DNA of 64,000 nucleotides from Chitinophaga sancti (GCF_034424315.1 NZ_CP139972.1:7758501-7822500), one strand, 5' to 3'. Counted from the first letter of the stretch, positions 40,762-50,537 are shown. The notes: generated by a model from the letters alone, not told the origin. Program-made: numbers and translations.

Positions 40762-43700
40762 TTAGAACCCGATTTTCACGCCACCTAACACTGTCTTAAC
40801 TGCAGGAGCATTGAAGCTGGCTGTATTCTTAATACCTTGTTCAGGATCGAATGGCAGGTACTTGTCAGTTCCAAATGTCCAGATGTTGTTTGCACTCACG
40901 TATACAGCAGCACTTGCCACTCTGAGCTTGCTTAACAGGGAGGAAGGAAGGGTGTAAGTGAACTGCACATTTCTTAAGCGGAAATAGTCTCCTTTATACA
41001 GGTACCTTGTAGAGGACGCATAAGAAGAGGTTGAGTTGGATGTAGACGCCTTTGGTACAATGGTATTGGTATGTTCCGGCGTCCATGCCTGCAATTGCAG
41101 GTTGGTTTGGTTTTCAGAACCGTAATAAGCACCATCACTATTATAATAAGTAGCATAGCCATCATACAGGTAGTTCCCGAGACTGTAGGTGAGTGTACCT
41201 GAGAGAGAGAATGCCTTGTAGGTAAATGTATTTGAGAAGCCACCGAACCATTTTGGTGAAGCAGATTTCCCGGTAAAGTCTTTGGTAACTTTTGAGACTG
41301 TACTGGTAGTTGCAGTATCCGCACCGTTTGTATACCACAGAGGGTTACCGTTTGCCTGGTCAACACCTTTCCAGTTTCTCATATAATATTCCTGTACATC
41401 ATGACCTTCAGCAATCATGAATACACCGCTGGCAATTGGGCTGCCTCCGTAGAGTTTATTTACCCTGTTGTGGTTGTTCGCAATGTTGAAGGATACGTTC
41501 CAGGTAAAGTCTTTTGTTTTTACTGGTATAGCAGAGATGCTGAACTCGATCCCATGGTTTGACATAGCACCAACGTTCATCAGTTCACCGCCACTATAAC
41601 CGGTAGTGTAGGAGAGGGGAACGGTTACCAGCAAATTATCAGTGCTTCTGTGGTAATAATCGAATGTACCGGATAACCTGTTGTCGAATAATGCCCAGTC
41701 AACACCTATGTCAAAGTTTTTGTTTTTCTCCCAGGTCAGGTCGTCGTTTTTTACGTTGGTTGGAGCACTACCTACATCGCCGGCATAGTTATAGCCATAG
41801 CCGTAAGTACCGATGGCCTGATAGTTACCAAAGCCCAGGGAGTTACCGTTTTCACCGTAGGAAGCTCTTAACTTCACGAGGTTCACCCAGCTGATATTCT
41901 TCAGGAATTCTTCTTCATTGACATTCCAGGATGCGCCTACAGAGAAGAAGTTACCCCAGCGGTGATTCGCACCAAATACGGAAGATCCATCGCGACGATA
42001 GCTACCGGTGAGGACGTATTTATTTCTGAAACTTAAGATACCATTAGAGAGATAAGAACTGGTCGCGTTGTAGGCGTTACCACTTGTAAAAGATAATGGT
42101 TTAGCTGCGTTTATTGCGTTGGTCAGTTTCAGGTTCAATGGCATACCTGATGCACTGGAAGCATCATAGCTGTTGTTGAACTTATAGGATTCCTGGCCCA
42201 GTGTCAGGTCTAAAGTGAAGTCATTGTTATCGTCCAGTTTAGCATGATAGTTCAGGAGGTTGGTGAATGTCCAGTCAAAAATGCGGGTATTGTAAATATC
42301 AACTCTTCCTGGGTTTTCGGCAGCATAACCATCTCCGTAGAAAGGATTGTAATATTTGTATTCATGTAAGTAGAGGTATTCACCACTGAACCTGGATGTG
42401 AATTTCAGGTTAGGCAGGATCTTGTATTCACCGGAAACTGCGCCTCTGAAGTTAGCAGATTTGGTAGAGTTCTTATCCCATGCTGCGATGATCAGGGGGT
42501 TGAAGTTATCACCTGTAATGAGTGGGAAGTTACCGTTTCCGCCGCCGGCATCATTTTTTGATCCGTAGTTAAAGGAGCCATCCGCATTTCTTGGGGAGTA
42601 CCATGGTAATGCGAAATAGATTACACCGGCAGGGTTTGCAAAATAACCACCATTGGAAGGTGTTCGCTGGTCAGCATAAGAGCCATTGATGTTGGTGCTG
42701 AAAGAGAGGCGGTCAGTTACTTTTGAGTTCAGGGAGAGTGCGCCATTGTATCTTTTGAAATAAGAAGCGATGGTAGCGCCTTCCTGGTTAAAATAACCAC
42801 CGGAAGCATAGTATTGTGTTTTTTCGTTACCGCCGGATAAGCTCAGGTTATACTGGCTTTGCTTGCCGGTTTGGTAAACCTGGTCTTTCCAGATGGTGTT
42901 CACGGTAGAGTCCAGGCCATAGTCTTCGACCATGACAGTTTTTGCTTCTTCTTCGCTGGTTGCTTCACCGCCGTTGATGATTGCCTGGCTAAAGGCTTTC
43001 ATATATTCCGGGGTGGTCATGGGGCGGTTGTTCTTATTCCAGTAGGCGTTAGAGTTAGCTCCCCAGTTTCCGTTGAAGTTGATCTGGCTTTTTCCTGCTT
43101 TACCTTTTTTGGTGGTTACAAGGATAACGCCGTTGGCAGCTCTTGAACCATACAGGGTGGTAGCGCTTGCATCTTTGAGCACGGTGATGCTTTCGATATC
43201 ATCGGGGTTCAGGGTGCTCAGTGCATTGGCAGTAGTAGTTTGGTTGGTGAGGTCACCGGAGTTAGCGATGGCGCCGTCGATAACCCAAAGCGGGCTTGAG
43301 CTGGCGTTGATGGAACCGATACCACGTAAACGCACGTCTGTAGCGGAGCCGGGAGCACCGGAAGCGGAGGTGATTTGCAGACCTGCAACGGCGCCCTGTA
43401 ATGCTTTATCAGGCGAGGTCACTGGTTTGTCAGCAATGGCGGTGCCACTTACAGAAGATAAGGAGCCTGTTACCAGTTTTTTCTGGGAGGTACCGTAAGC
43501 AACCACTACGACTTCGCCGAGTACACCTGAATTGGTTGTCAGGTGAATTTGTGGATGCTCTTCTATTTTTTGTGTGTAAGGTTCAAAGCCAAGAGATTTA
43601 ACAATGATTTCGTTTGCGGTGCTATTGGCAGGGATTTCCAGGTTGAATTTCCCGTCTGCACCAACGATCGCAAATGCTTTAGTTCCTTTCAACTGGACGG

Positions 43701-43851
43701 TAGCGCCGGGAACTGGTTGTCCGGTGCCGTCTGTAACAGTTCCTGTGATGGTGTGTCGTTGCTGTGCCCTTGTGGGGTGAGAGGCAAGGACAGCCCCCAG
43801 CATTATGACAATAACAAGTAAGTTGGCAAAATTTTTTCGTTTGCTCATCAT
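40762..43851 (-). CDS. SusC/RagA-family TonB-dependent outer-membrane transporter
   Basis: A 1029-residue TonB-linked barrel importing large nutrient oligomers. Signal peptide (MMSKRKNFANLLVIVIMLGAVLASHPTRAQQ), carboxypeptidase-regulatory-like domain (ITGTVTDGTGQPVPGATVQLKG), then the plug (DKALQGAVAGLQITSASGAPGSATDVRLRGIGSIN, with the SusC signature PLWVIDGAI and IESITVLKDASATTLYGSRAANGVILVTTKKGK), then the beta-barrel. The ATG at 43851 gives a proper signal; an upstream TTG would extend it into the leader. No STN domain or extracytoplasmic-function sigma factor is encoded nearby. Confidence 0.95.
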   Translation of the reverse strand: MMSKRKNFANLLVIVIMLGAVLASHPTRAQQRHTITGTVTDGTGQPVPGATVQLKGTKAFAIVGADGKFNLEIPANSTANEIIVKSLGFEPYTQKIEEHPQIHLTTNSGVLGEVVVVAYGTSQKKLVTGSLSSVSGTAIADKPVTSPDKALQGAVAGLQITSASGAPGSATDVRLRGIGSINASSSPLWVIDGAIANSGDLTNQTTTANALSTLNPDDIESITVLKDASATTLYGSRAANGVILVTTKKGKAGKSQINFNGNWGANSNAYWNKNNRPMTTPEYMKAFSQAIINGGEATSEEEAKTVMVEDYGLDSTVNTIWKDQVYQTGKQSQYNLSLSGGNEKTQYYASGGYFNQEGATIASYFKRYNGALSLNSKVTDRLSFSTNINGSYADQRTPSNGGYFANPAGVIYFALPWYSPRNADGSFNYGSKNDAGGGNGNFPLITGDNFNPLIIAAWDKNSTKSANFRGAVSGEYKILPNLKFTSRFSGEYLYLHEYKYYNPFYGDGYAAENPGRVDIYNTRIFDWTFTNLLNYHAKLDDNNDFTLDLTLGQESYKFNNSYDASSASGMPLNLKLTNAINAAKPLSFTSGNAYNATSSYLSNGILSFRNKYVLTGSYRRDGSSVFGANHRWGNFFSVGASWNVNEEEFLKNISWVNLVKLRASYGENGNSLGFGNYQAIGTYGYGYNYAGDVGSAPTNVKNDDLTWEKNKNFDIGVDWALFDNRLSGTFDYYHRSTDNLLVTVPLSYTTGYSGGELMNVGAMSNHGIEFSISAIPVKTKDFTWNVSFNIANNHNRVNKLYGGSPIASGVFMIAEGHDVQEYYMRNWKGVDQANGNPLWYTNGADTATTSTVSKVTKDFTGKSASPKWFGGFSNTFTYKAFSLSGTLTYSLGNYLYDGYATYYNSDGAYYGSENQTNLQLQAWTPEHTNTIVPKASTSNSTSSYASSTRYLYKGDYFRLRNVQFTYTLPSSLLSKLRVASAAVYVSANNIWTFGTDKYLPFDPEQGIKNTASFNAPAVKTVLGGVKIGF

Positions 43852-44549
43852 AAACCCTTTGAATTTTAGTTGATAATATATAGATGTACGTCGTATTGCC
43901 GGGTGCAATACGGTAGTGCTTCGATGGTTGTTACTTCATTGTTTAAATTTTAAAGCAGGGACAAATTCCCTCGGGGAGCGTTATGAGCGCCTCCTGATTT
44001 GTTTGTTGTAATTAAAACCTGGCAATAGTTTACGAATAGGAAATAAGATGCCTGGGGGCATCCCCTGTTAACATTTTTTACAAAGTTTATGGTAGTATGT
44101 TTATCTCAACTTTGCTCTTTCCTTATGGTTATTATCGCCTGAATTGGTTGATGTTGTTATTTTGTTGTTTATTGTTTTCTCTCTTAAAATAAGTTCATTA
44201 TTTATTTGCTCGTTCGTCTACCTAAGTTCAATTTGAGTCGGTAACTATGGAAAGGTTATCCTGGTGGTGTTCCATAGGTTTAGATCTCGATAAAGTGGCT
44301 ATGGGCCATAGTTTACGGGGAGTTCCCGTGTGTTTTTGATTTTGATATATGTGCGAATATAATATACTTATGCTAGTCTACAAAGATTGTAGTATACTAT
44401 TTTTTTCCTGATAAATGAATCGGTTTCATTTGGCAGATGTCCATGGGGCGTGGGATTTACGTTTTTCTCTGTTTCGTTTCATTTGACTTCAGATGCTTGT
44501 GTTTTTGTCTTTTGTTTTGTTTTAAGAATTAGCGATTTGTTCTTTTGTT
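43852..44549. other. Long non-coding leader of the susC gene
   Basis: About 700 bases without a convincing gene between susC and the ClbS-like gene. Seen on inspection: the hairpin at 43892-43912, a GATGCC/GGCATC stem at about 44051-44066, a CTATGG/CCATAG palindrome near 44300, and a two-fold imperfect repeat of the pattern TTTGACTT-n2-GATGCTTGT (about 44480 and, overlapping the next gene, 44600). The length suggests a long regulated leader. Confidence 0.4.
43892..43912 (-). promoter_or_regulatory. Stem-loop in the susC leader
   Basis: Perfect 8-base stem CGTATTGC / GCAATACG with loop CGGGT, 40 bases before the susC start. In the RNA it would sit just above the start region, where structures can control translation. 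Confidence 0.45.
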
Positions 44550-45164
44550 TTAAGCTGAGTGTTTTTTGGGGGGAGAGGTATTTCTTTTTTTAGGGCTTGT
44601 TTGACTTTGGATGCTTGTTATTTGTCTCCGGGTGGTGTCGTTTTTCTTTGTTTGATCACCTTCCTTTGATTTTTTCCATTTCCTGATCCTTGCCCGCGCA
44701 TTTGCATAAGGGGAGGAAGTATTAAACTGGATCATCCTGCCCAGTGTCCACTTAGTATACCAGGGCGTTCCATATAGCTGTTGATTGCTTTTCCCGGCAA
44801 TCAGTGAAAGTATTTCAGTAACAGTTGCGTCCAGTTTTTCAAGTAAATGCTTATAATCAGAAGCCGCGTGATCAATATAAAATTTCTGTGCCAGCTTACC
44901 CAGCTCATTCCATTTATACCCGGTTTCAGGGAAATCGACAGGTTCGCCATTGTCCATCAGCCGGTTCCATTTCAATACAAGTTCTCCCCATCCCACTAAA
45001 TAAGCGACAAGGTCATGAACATTCATCAAGGATCCTTTTGTATGGCCTTCCAGTTCTTTTTTAGTGGCTTCTTTATACGTTATGGATGACAATTCTTTTA
45101 GTAAGCTGCCGTAGTTTAACCTGATGGCTTTTTCCAGTTCTGTTTTGTTAGTCGGTACTCCCAT
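44550..45164 (-). CDS. ClbS/DfsB-family four-helix protein
   Basis: A 204-residue protein of the ClbS/DfsB family (DinB-like four-helix bundles, one member of which disarms colibactin). Typical opening MGVPTNKTELEKAIRLNYGSLLKELS and the NVHDLVAYLVGWGELVLKWN segment are present. The ATG at 45164 matches the family start, whereas a longer frame reaches 45251. The family ends near RARIRKWKK; here 39 extra basic and polar residues (from SKEGDQTKKN to PPKKHSA) form a disordered tail, possibly from a lost stop codon. Metabolite target unknown. Confidence 0.8.
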   Translation of the reverse strand: MGVPTNKTELEKAIRLNYGSLLKELSSITYKEATKKELEGHTKGSLMNVHDLVAYLVGWGELVLKWNRLMDNGEPVDFPETGYKWNELGKLAQKFYIDHAASDYKHLLEKLDATVTEILSLIAGKSNQQLYGTPWYTKWTLGRMIQFNTSSPYANARARIRKWKKSKEGDQTKKNDTTRRQITSIQSQTSPKKRNTSPPKKHSA

Positions 45165-45478
45165 GTTTGATACTATTATTTCACTGCTTACTAATATAAG
45201 ATTTGTAGACGAGGAAGCGCGTTGATAGCGTATGATCCTTATCATCAGCAATAGGGCCCCTGATCAATTATTGTTGTTTGGATTTATGCCGAAAAGCAGG
45301 CACTTTGAAGAAGGGCGTATACTTCCCGGAGCTTGACTGCTCTTAAAAAAACCGGGCCGTTTCCTTTTAAAAGATTTGATATAGGATCGATAGAATGTGT
45401 TAAATTGATGATGTATTCTGCTGGATGGGCGATTGTTTGTAGGGAGTAGTTTTAATAAATACCTTAATTTATATTGTA

Positions 45479-45787
45479 ATGAATGCAACCTCTTATAGCT
45501 TCTCATATATTCGTACTGATAGTAAAGGTAAACCATACACGATTAGGGTTTTTGTTTCGAAGTCACAGTTAATTGAAATAGCCGATGGTATTTTAGTGAC
45601 AGTTCAGGAAGTAGATGAGGAGACTGGATTTCAGAAGATTGATAACTACTATATCAGGAAGTTCGATAGTGAATATTTGATTGGCAACATAAAGAACCAA
45701 GAGTTTAATCCTATAAAAAGTGAGGTAATGGACGAGTTAAAGGAGCGGGTGTTGGAGATTTTGAGGGCAGGGGCTGAAAGCAGATAA
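45479..45787 (+). CDS. Small hypothetical protein
   Basis: A 102-residue soluble protein with no recognised family. Sequence looks genuine: balanced composition, two beta strands (YTIRVFVSKSQLIEIADGILVTVQEV) followed by an amphipathic C-terminal helix (EVMDELKERVLEILRAG). Its start overlaps a leftward open frame (45264-45536) that has poor composition and is not called. No neighbour suggests a role. Confidence 0.5.
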   Translation: MNATSYSFSYIRTDSKGKPYTIRVFVSKSQLIEIADGILVTVQEVDEETGFQKIDNYYIRKFDSEYLIGNIKNQEFNPIKSEVMDELKERVLEILRAGAESR

Positions 45788-46027
45788 TTTGCTTTTAGTA
45801 TTGGTTGAATAACGCTGAAGCCGCTGATTATAAATTGACTATGGCGTGGATATTGTCTACATTTGTTATTTGAGTTGAATCCCGTTAACCACATTTAATC
45901 AGTCGATTATGAAAGGAACAAAAGTATTGATCAGCATATCCTGATTCCAGGTTAGGTGTTAGCATACTCAATGCGTTTTTCTCGCTGACGGGTACTAAGT
46001 TTGCAAAATCTGAGGTGGAGCTTTTTA
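45788..46027 (+). pseudogene. Intergenic region with a possible frameshifted short gene
   Basis: From the ATG at 45909 a short frame (MKGTKVLISIS) ends at TGA 45942; the neighbouring frame continues with a plausible peptide GVSILNAFFSLTGTKFAK and then EVELFRTHFINRYL, ending at TAA 46054-46056 inside the palindromic element. The two pieces could be one broken small secreted gene. At the other copy of the element (1598) the same frame reads TRTHFIDRD then stop, so the shared ending may reflect the repeat itself. Nothing else was found between 45788 and 46184. Confidence 0.25.
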
Positions 46028-46096
46028 GAACTCATTTCATAAATAGGTATTTATAATTGATGATCAATACATAAATGGTAATTATGAAATGAGTTT
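46028..46096. repeat. Palindromic element copy B (ACTCATTTCATA arms, ATTGATnATCAAT core)
   Basis: Arms ACTCATTTCATA (46030-46041) and TATGAAATGAGT (46083-46094) flank a spacer with the inner palindrome ATTGATGATCAAT. The arms, the inner core and the following AGTA match copy A at 1598-1660, 44 kb away. It lies 90 bases upstream of the start codon at 46185. Confidence 0.6.
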
Positions 46097-46184
46097 TAGT
46101 AAGAAGGGAAAGCAAGCTAATGATGAAATAGAATTACCGGATTATAATGTTTGAATTTTATCACAGCATTAGAAATGGCATGTT

Positions 46185-47603
46185 ATGAGGATATTATTAA
46201 CTGGTGCTACAGGGTATATCGCACAACGTTTGCTTCCTGTCTTACTTGGGCAGGGGCACCAGGTGGTATGTGTGGTGAGGGATCTGAGCAGGTTTGACCT
46301 GGGAAAGTTTCAGCATCCGCATAGTTTGTCGGCGGTGGAGGTGGACCTGCTTGATAAAGATGCTGAGCGGAAATTGCCTGCAGATATTGACATTGCTTTT
46401 TACCTGGTACATTCTCTGAACGTATCCGGAAAGTTTGAGTCATTAGAGGAGAAAGTAGCGCAGAATTTTGTTAAGTATGTTAACCAAAGCCAGGTAAAAC
46501 AGGTGATTTACCTGGGCGGTATAACAAATGCTGATAAACTTTCAAGGCATCTTTCTTCCAGGAATCATGTAGAGCAAATACTTGGTAGTGCCAATAAGCC
46601 ACTGACTACTTTAAGGGCTGGGATTATTGTTGGATCAGGAAGCTCTTCTTTTGAGATAATCAGGGACCTGGTAGAAAAGCTCCCGGTCATGATTGCACCG
46701 AGATGGCTGAAAACTAAAACGCAGCCTATCGCTATTAGAAATGTGATTGAGTTTTTAACAGCTGTGATGGCTGATGAATATTGCTACGGTAAGAGTTTTG
46801 ATATATACGGCCCCGATATATTGACGTATAAGCAGATGTTACTATCATTTGCTGAAGTAAGAAAGTTTAAAAGATCTATTATTACGCTTCCTGTGATGAC
46901 GCCAAGGTTGTCGTCATACTGGTTATATTTTGTTACATCTACATCTTATACTTTAGCTCAGAACCTGGTTGAAAGTATGAAGGTGGATGTGGTGGCCAGG
47001 GAGAATTCGCTTTCACAGAGATATAAGATCCACTTGATGTCATATAAGGAGGCTATTCATATTGCTTTCGATAAGATAGAGCAGAATTTGGTGTTGTCTA
47101 CCTGGAATGATGCACTTGGGTTTTCCGGGAAAAAAAGGAGAAATTCTAAGCTTATACAAGTGCCTAAATATGGTGTGTTTAATGATAAGAAATGTCGTAA
47201 AACTGCTAACCAGGATCTTGCATTGGAAAGGATTTTTTCGATAGGGGGGCTTACAGGGTGGTATTATGCGAACTGGCTTTGGGAGTTTCGGGGCTTGTTG
47301 GATAAACTATTTGGGGGTGTGGGGTTAAAGAGGGGGCGTAAGAATCCGACCTTATTGAATGTAGGTGATCATGTGGATTTTTGGAGGGTGATTTATGCGA
47401 GTAAAAAAGAGCGGCGCTTGTTGTTATATGCTGAGATGAAGTTGCCCGGGGAGGCCTGGTTGGAGTTTAGGATAGAAGATGGTGTGGTCTGGCAAACGGC
47501 GACGTTTAGGCCGCATGGATTGGCAGGCAGGTTATATTGGTATGCTGTTTTGCCGTTTCATTATTTTATTTTTAATGGGATGATCAATAAGATTGCGGTG
47601 TAG
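46185..47603 (+). CDS. NAD(P)-binding epimerase-like protein with C-terminal DUF2867 domain
   Basis: A 472-residue protein in two parts. Residues 1-290 are a short-chain dehydrogenase-like Rossmann domain with GATGYIAQRLLP (residues 7-18) and a VKQVIYLGGI strand at the active-site position, lacking a clear YxxxK pair. The C-terminal 150 residues match DUF2867, a ligand-binding START-like domain (FWRVIYASKKERRLLLYAEMKLPGEAWLEFRI). Such proteins are described as NAD(P)H-binding with unknown substrates. The start has MRILLTGATG; no operon partner is present, and a strong terminator follows. Confidence 0.85.
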   Translation: MRILLTGATGYIAQRLLPVLLGQGHQVVCVVRDLSRFDLGKFQHPHSLSAVEVDLLDKDAERKLPADIDIAFYLVHSLNVSGKFESLEEKVAQNFVKYVNQSQVKQVIYLGGITNADKLSRHLSSRNHVEQILGSANKPLTTLRAGIIVGSGSSSFEIIRDLVEKLPVMIAPRWLKTKTQPIAIRNVIEFLTAVMADEYCYGKSFDIYGPDILTYKQMLLSFAEVRKFKRSIITLPVMTPRLSSYWLYFVTSTSYTLAQNLVESMKVDVVARENSLSQRYKIHLMSYKEAIHIAFDKIEQNLVLSTWNDALGFSGKKRRNSKLIQVPKYGVFNDKKCRKTANQDLALERIFSIGGLTGWYYANWLWEFRGLLDKLFGGVGLKRGRKNPTLLNVGDHVDFWRVIYASKKERRLLLYAEMKLPGEAWLEFRIEDGVVWQTATFRPHGLAGRLYWYAVLPFHYFIFNGMINKIAV

Positions 47604-47714
47604 GTTGTTTGCGGGGGGCTGGCGAATTTGAATATTCGCATAGGTGATATTAAATGTTGTCGATTTACCAGGTTAAAAGAAGAACTGCGGCTCCGAAGAA
47701 AAAAGGTCTTTAAT

Positions 47715-47755
47715 GAAAAATGCTCCTAAAAACGAACAGTTTTTAGGAGCATTTT
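47715..47755. terminator. Bidirectional terminator
   Basis: An 18-base perfect stem with a GAACA loop (AAAAATGCTCCTAAAAAC and its complement). It sits between converging genes at 46185-47603 and 47811-49592. Confidence 0.93.
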
Positions 47756-47810
47756 TATAATGTAATGAAGGTAGATTTATCGGCGTTGTTTTGCTGCCGG
47801 ATGATTACCA

Positions 47811-49592
47811 CTACTTCATTTTCTTCAGGATATTATTTACGGGATTAATTGTATCAAAAATATGGCTGATGGCGCCAGGTGCCAGTGAATTGTTGTGGCT
47901 ATGACAGGTAAAGCAGGTGAAAGAGGTTCCCTGGAGATAAGTTTCCATGGTACTATTCGCCAGCAGGCTGGTACCTATTGCGCTGCCTTTGGTCGTATCT
48001 GAAGAATAGACATTCCCATTAGGAGCAGTGCCACCATCCGTCCATGTAGCACCAATAAATACGTAGTTTTTGCGAATGTCATTGCCTGGGATCATGCCCA
48101 TGATCGTATTGTTGATGGAGATAATTTCGGTATTGGACGCAGAAGCGCTGGTATCCTGTTGGTTAGGAACAAGTTTAAAATCTGCACCGAAAGGAAACAG
48201 GCGTAGTGAATTGCTGGAGCTGATGGTTGTATAAGGTGCTTCAGCAAGCAGGTTATTCAGGTTATCGGCAGTCATGTGAGGATTATTAAATGAATCAAGG
48301 GGCAATGAAGGCTTATTGTTAAAGAGCCAGTTGCCCTTGTCTGCCGGAACAGTCTGCACTGTTTTCTTGGAATCGATATATTGATATGAGGGGTTAGGCG
48401 TATTGCTGTTATGTTCAAATGTGGCCCATATCATTTCCGGATGGCCGGCCACGCTGCCTACTACGTGCATTCCTACCAAAGCAAGTTTTACCTGTTTTTG
48501 ACCGGTCACAGTCCATTTTGAAGGGGAGCTGGTATTGTAAGTAGGAATAATAGCGTCCATTGTAACATAACCGCTTGCATCGCTGAGGCTATCGGCAATG
48601 ATCCACGAAGTTTTTAATTCAATAGCCAGTGCATTGGAATCTGGTGCCAGGCTATAGCCTTGTTGTCTTGCGAAGGTCATTATGCTATCCCTGCCGGGAG
48701 TGGTAGTTGGGAACTGGTAAGGGATCATATATTTAGCCTGTTTGGCCGCAACGAAATAGGCATACACGTCGTTGACAAATGTTATATAATATACGAGTGA
48801 GCCATTTTGTGCCATCAGTGCATCTTGCGTAGCTTGCGCCAGTTCAGTTTCTACCGGGTCTCCATTACTGTAGAAGAATGCTTTTCCTTTGCTGGTTGCA
48901 AATGCATGGACGACGTTTTTAGGGTTTTTAAAATTCGTAACGAACTGGGGTTTTTCAATGGCTGCTCCTTTTTTATCTTTCAAAAGAAGCATTCCCTTTG
49001 CATCTTTTTCGACCGGCCCCAGTTCAATTATTTTGCCGGCACGGTTTTTTACCAGCACTATTTCTCCGGGTTTGTGGAGCAATACTTCAAATAGATGGCC
49101 TTTCCTGTCAGAGAAGATAGGTAGTCTGTTAGGGCCATTTTTACTGAGAGCTGGGCTTACCGGTAAGATCGTACCAGGAAGGTGTTTGATCAGGGTCATA
49201 CCTCCGGCGGTATCGGGAGCGACTGTATAAAATACCGGTGATTCCAGTACTCTTCCGGTAGATCCATATACGCCGGTATTGGGAGATGTTACCCATAAGA
49301 ACATACGTTCCGACCACTGGTAGAAATCGCAATTGTTTTGATGACCGAACGTGATACTATTAGCGGGAGTAACATGTCCGTTTTCTGTGGCCTTGCCTTT
49401 CAGGAACCATGTGTTAAATGTGTCTTGCGGAAGGGTACAGGTAGGTAGTGGATCTTTTGGTAATTGAAGGGCAGAATAGGTGATTTGGCTTTCGGAAAGT
49501 GCAGCGGACTTCTTGTTGTTGTTACATGCACTCCATAGCAGGACGGCACCTGTAACCGATAGGAAAAGGGTCGAAATTGTGGTGTTTTTCAT
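47811..49592 (-). CDS. Monoheme c-type cytochrome-like lipoprotein
   Basis: A 593-residue exported lipoprotein (MKNTTISTLFLSVTGAVLLWSAC, lipobox WSAC). Most of the chain is all-beta in look with no known domain, including HVVGSVAGHPEMIWATFEHNSNTPN. At the C-terminus one c-type heme site occurs: CFTCHSH (Cys560, Cys563, His564). A heme-bearing tail on a large extracellular domain suggests electron transfer or a redox-linked enzyme; what it does is not known. The ATG at 49592 is preferred to a TTG nine bases upstream. No operon partner. Confidence 0.7.
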   Translation of the reverse strand: MKNTTISTLFLSVTGAVLLWSACNNNKKSAALSESQITYSALQLPKDPLPTCTLPQDTFNTWFLKGKATENGHVTPANSITFGHQNNCDFYQWSERMFLWVTSPNTGVYGSTGRVLESPVFYTVAPDTAGGMTLIKHLPGTILPVSPALSKNGPNRLPIFSDRKGHLFEVLLHKPGEIVLVKNRAGKIIELGPVEKDAKGMLLLKDKKGAAIEKPQFVTNFKNPKNVVHAFATSKGKAFFYSNGDPVETELAQATQDALMAQNGSLVYYITFVNDVYAYFVAAKQAKYMIPYQFPTTTPGRDSIMTFARQQGYSLAPDSNALAIELKTSWIIADSLSDASGYVTMDAIIPTYNTSSPSKWTVTGQKQVKLALVGMHVVGSVAGHPEMIWATFEHNSNTPNPSYQYIDSKKTVQTVPADKGNWLFNNKPSLPLDSFNNPHMTADNLNNLLAEAPYTTISSSNSLRLFPFGADFKLVPNQQDTSASASNTEIISINNTIMGMIPGNDIRKNYVFIGATWTDGGTAPNGNVYSSDTTKGSAIGTSLLANSTMETYLQGTSFTCFTCHSHNNSLAPGAISHIFDTINPVNNILKKMK

Positions 49593-50537
49593 CTTGTTCA
49601 ATTTGAATTTGAGGTAATAAAGGTTTTGAGGTGATTGTATAGAAATTGTGTTCTTTTAAGAGATGTATAGGTTACGATTGTTACTAAAGATAAGGAATGT
49701 CGGGTATTTTTGGAATTTCTTGTTTTTTTACAATGGGGTAGTATGGGTTTATGTTAGGGCCGGGTTTCAGTTTCAGGGGTACATGCCAGATAGAGAATTA
49801 TAAAAACTCCTGCAAACCAAAGAGTCAACAATAATGCAAATATTTTAAATGCAGTTCCATTAAATACTAATTGATTCCTTTCATTTGGCTCAGTTTTAAT
49901 TCCAATGGGGAGAGGCTTGTACTAAGCTTTGTAGGGAAGTTAGCTGCTGCCCTGCGGAATGTTACGCAGGGGAAAGCAAGATGAAAGCGGTATGTGCGGA
50001 GTATGCAGCGATGCCGGCAAAGTTGCAAAAGAAATTGATGTACGGTTATAAGAGAGAAGAAGTGGGAGTCTAATAAATTTGTGCTGCGTAGATATGCTGC
50101 GTATGTTCCTTTTACTTTTGATAGCGGGTTATAAAACAGGGGTATGTAAATATTACGGGTAATGATTAACACGAAGGTGTTAGTGGTGATTTGATTAAGT
50201 ATGGATACTTTTATAGCCGTTTTTATACCCAACGTAAAGATGAAAACAGGCATGATTTAACTTCTCAAAGCCATTTTAACTGTTCTATACCATTACTTTT
50301 CTCATTCTTATGAAAGAAAAGCTTGGATACACGTATACAGGTAATATTATTCCTGCCGGAAGACCCAGTCAAGCGGTCATTGTATGACCAACGAATTGCT
50401 TGTTCCTGTCACTAATAAATCCTTATCAACAGCATCTTTATACGTTCAACAAATGAGGACGAACAGCTTTTAAAAAAAGGCCTGGAAGGGGCATCAATTT
50501 TTCAATAACAAACATTATTCAATAAACCCTTTTACAT
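49593..50537. other. Long stretch without a clear gene; possible gene remnant
   Basis: 945 bases with no convincing gene. On the minus strand (49754-49921) a 55-codon frame without a start codon encodes a membrane segment FKIFALLLTLWFAGVFIILYLACTP, which looks like a leftover gene end. A 128-residue frame (49867-50253) has atypical composition and is not called. The segment 50200-50500 contains AT-rich DNA before the start of the next gene. Confidence 0.3.

Noticed and set aside
45264..45536. Leftward 90-codon frame resembling the end of a helix-turn-helix protein
   Set aside because: Weak likeness only, overlaps the start of a better rightward gene, and has repeated N and S at the end.
49867..50253. 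Leftward 128-codon frame
   Set aside because: Unusual composition (many T, I, N, F, H) and no recognised motif; treated as non-coding.
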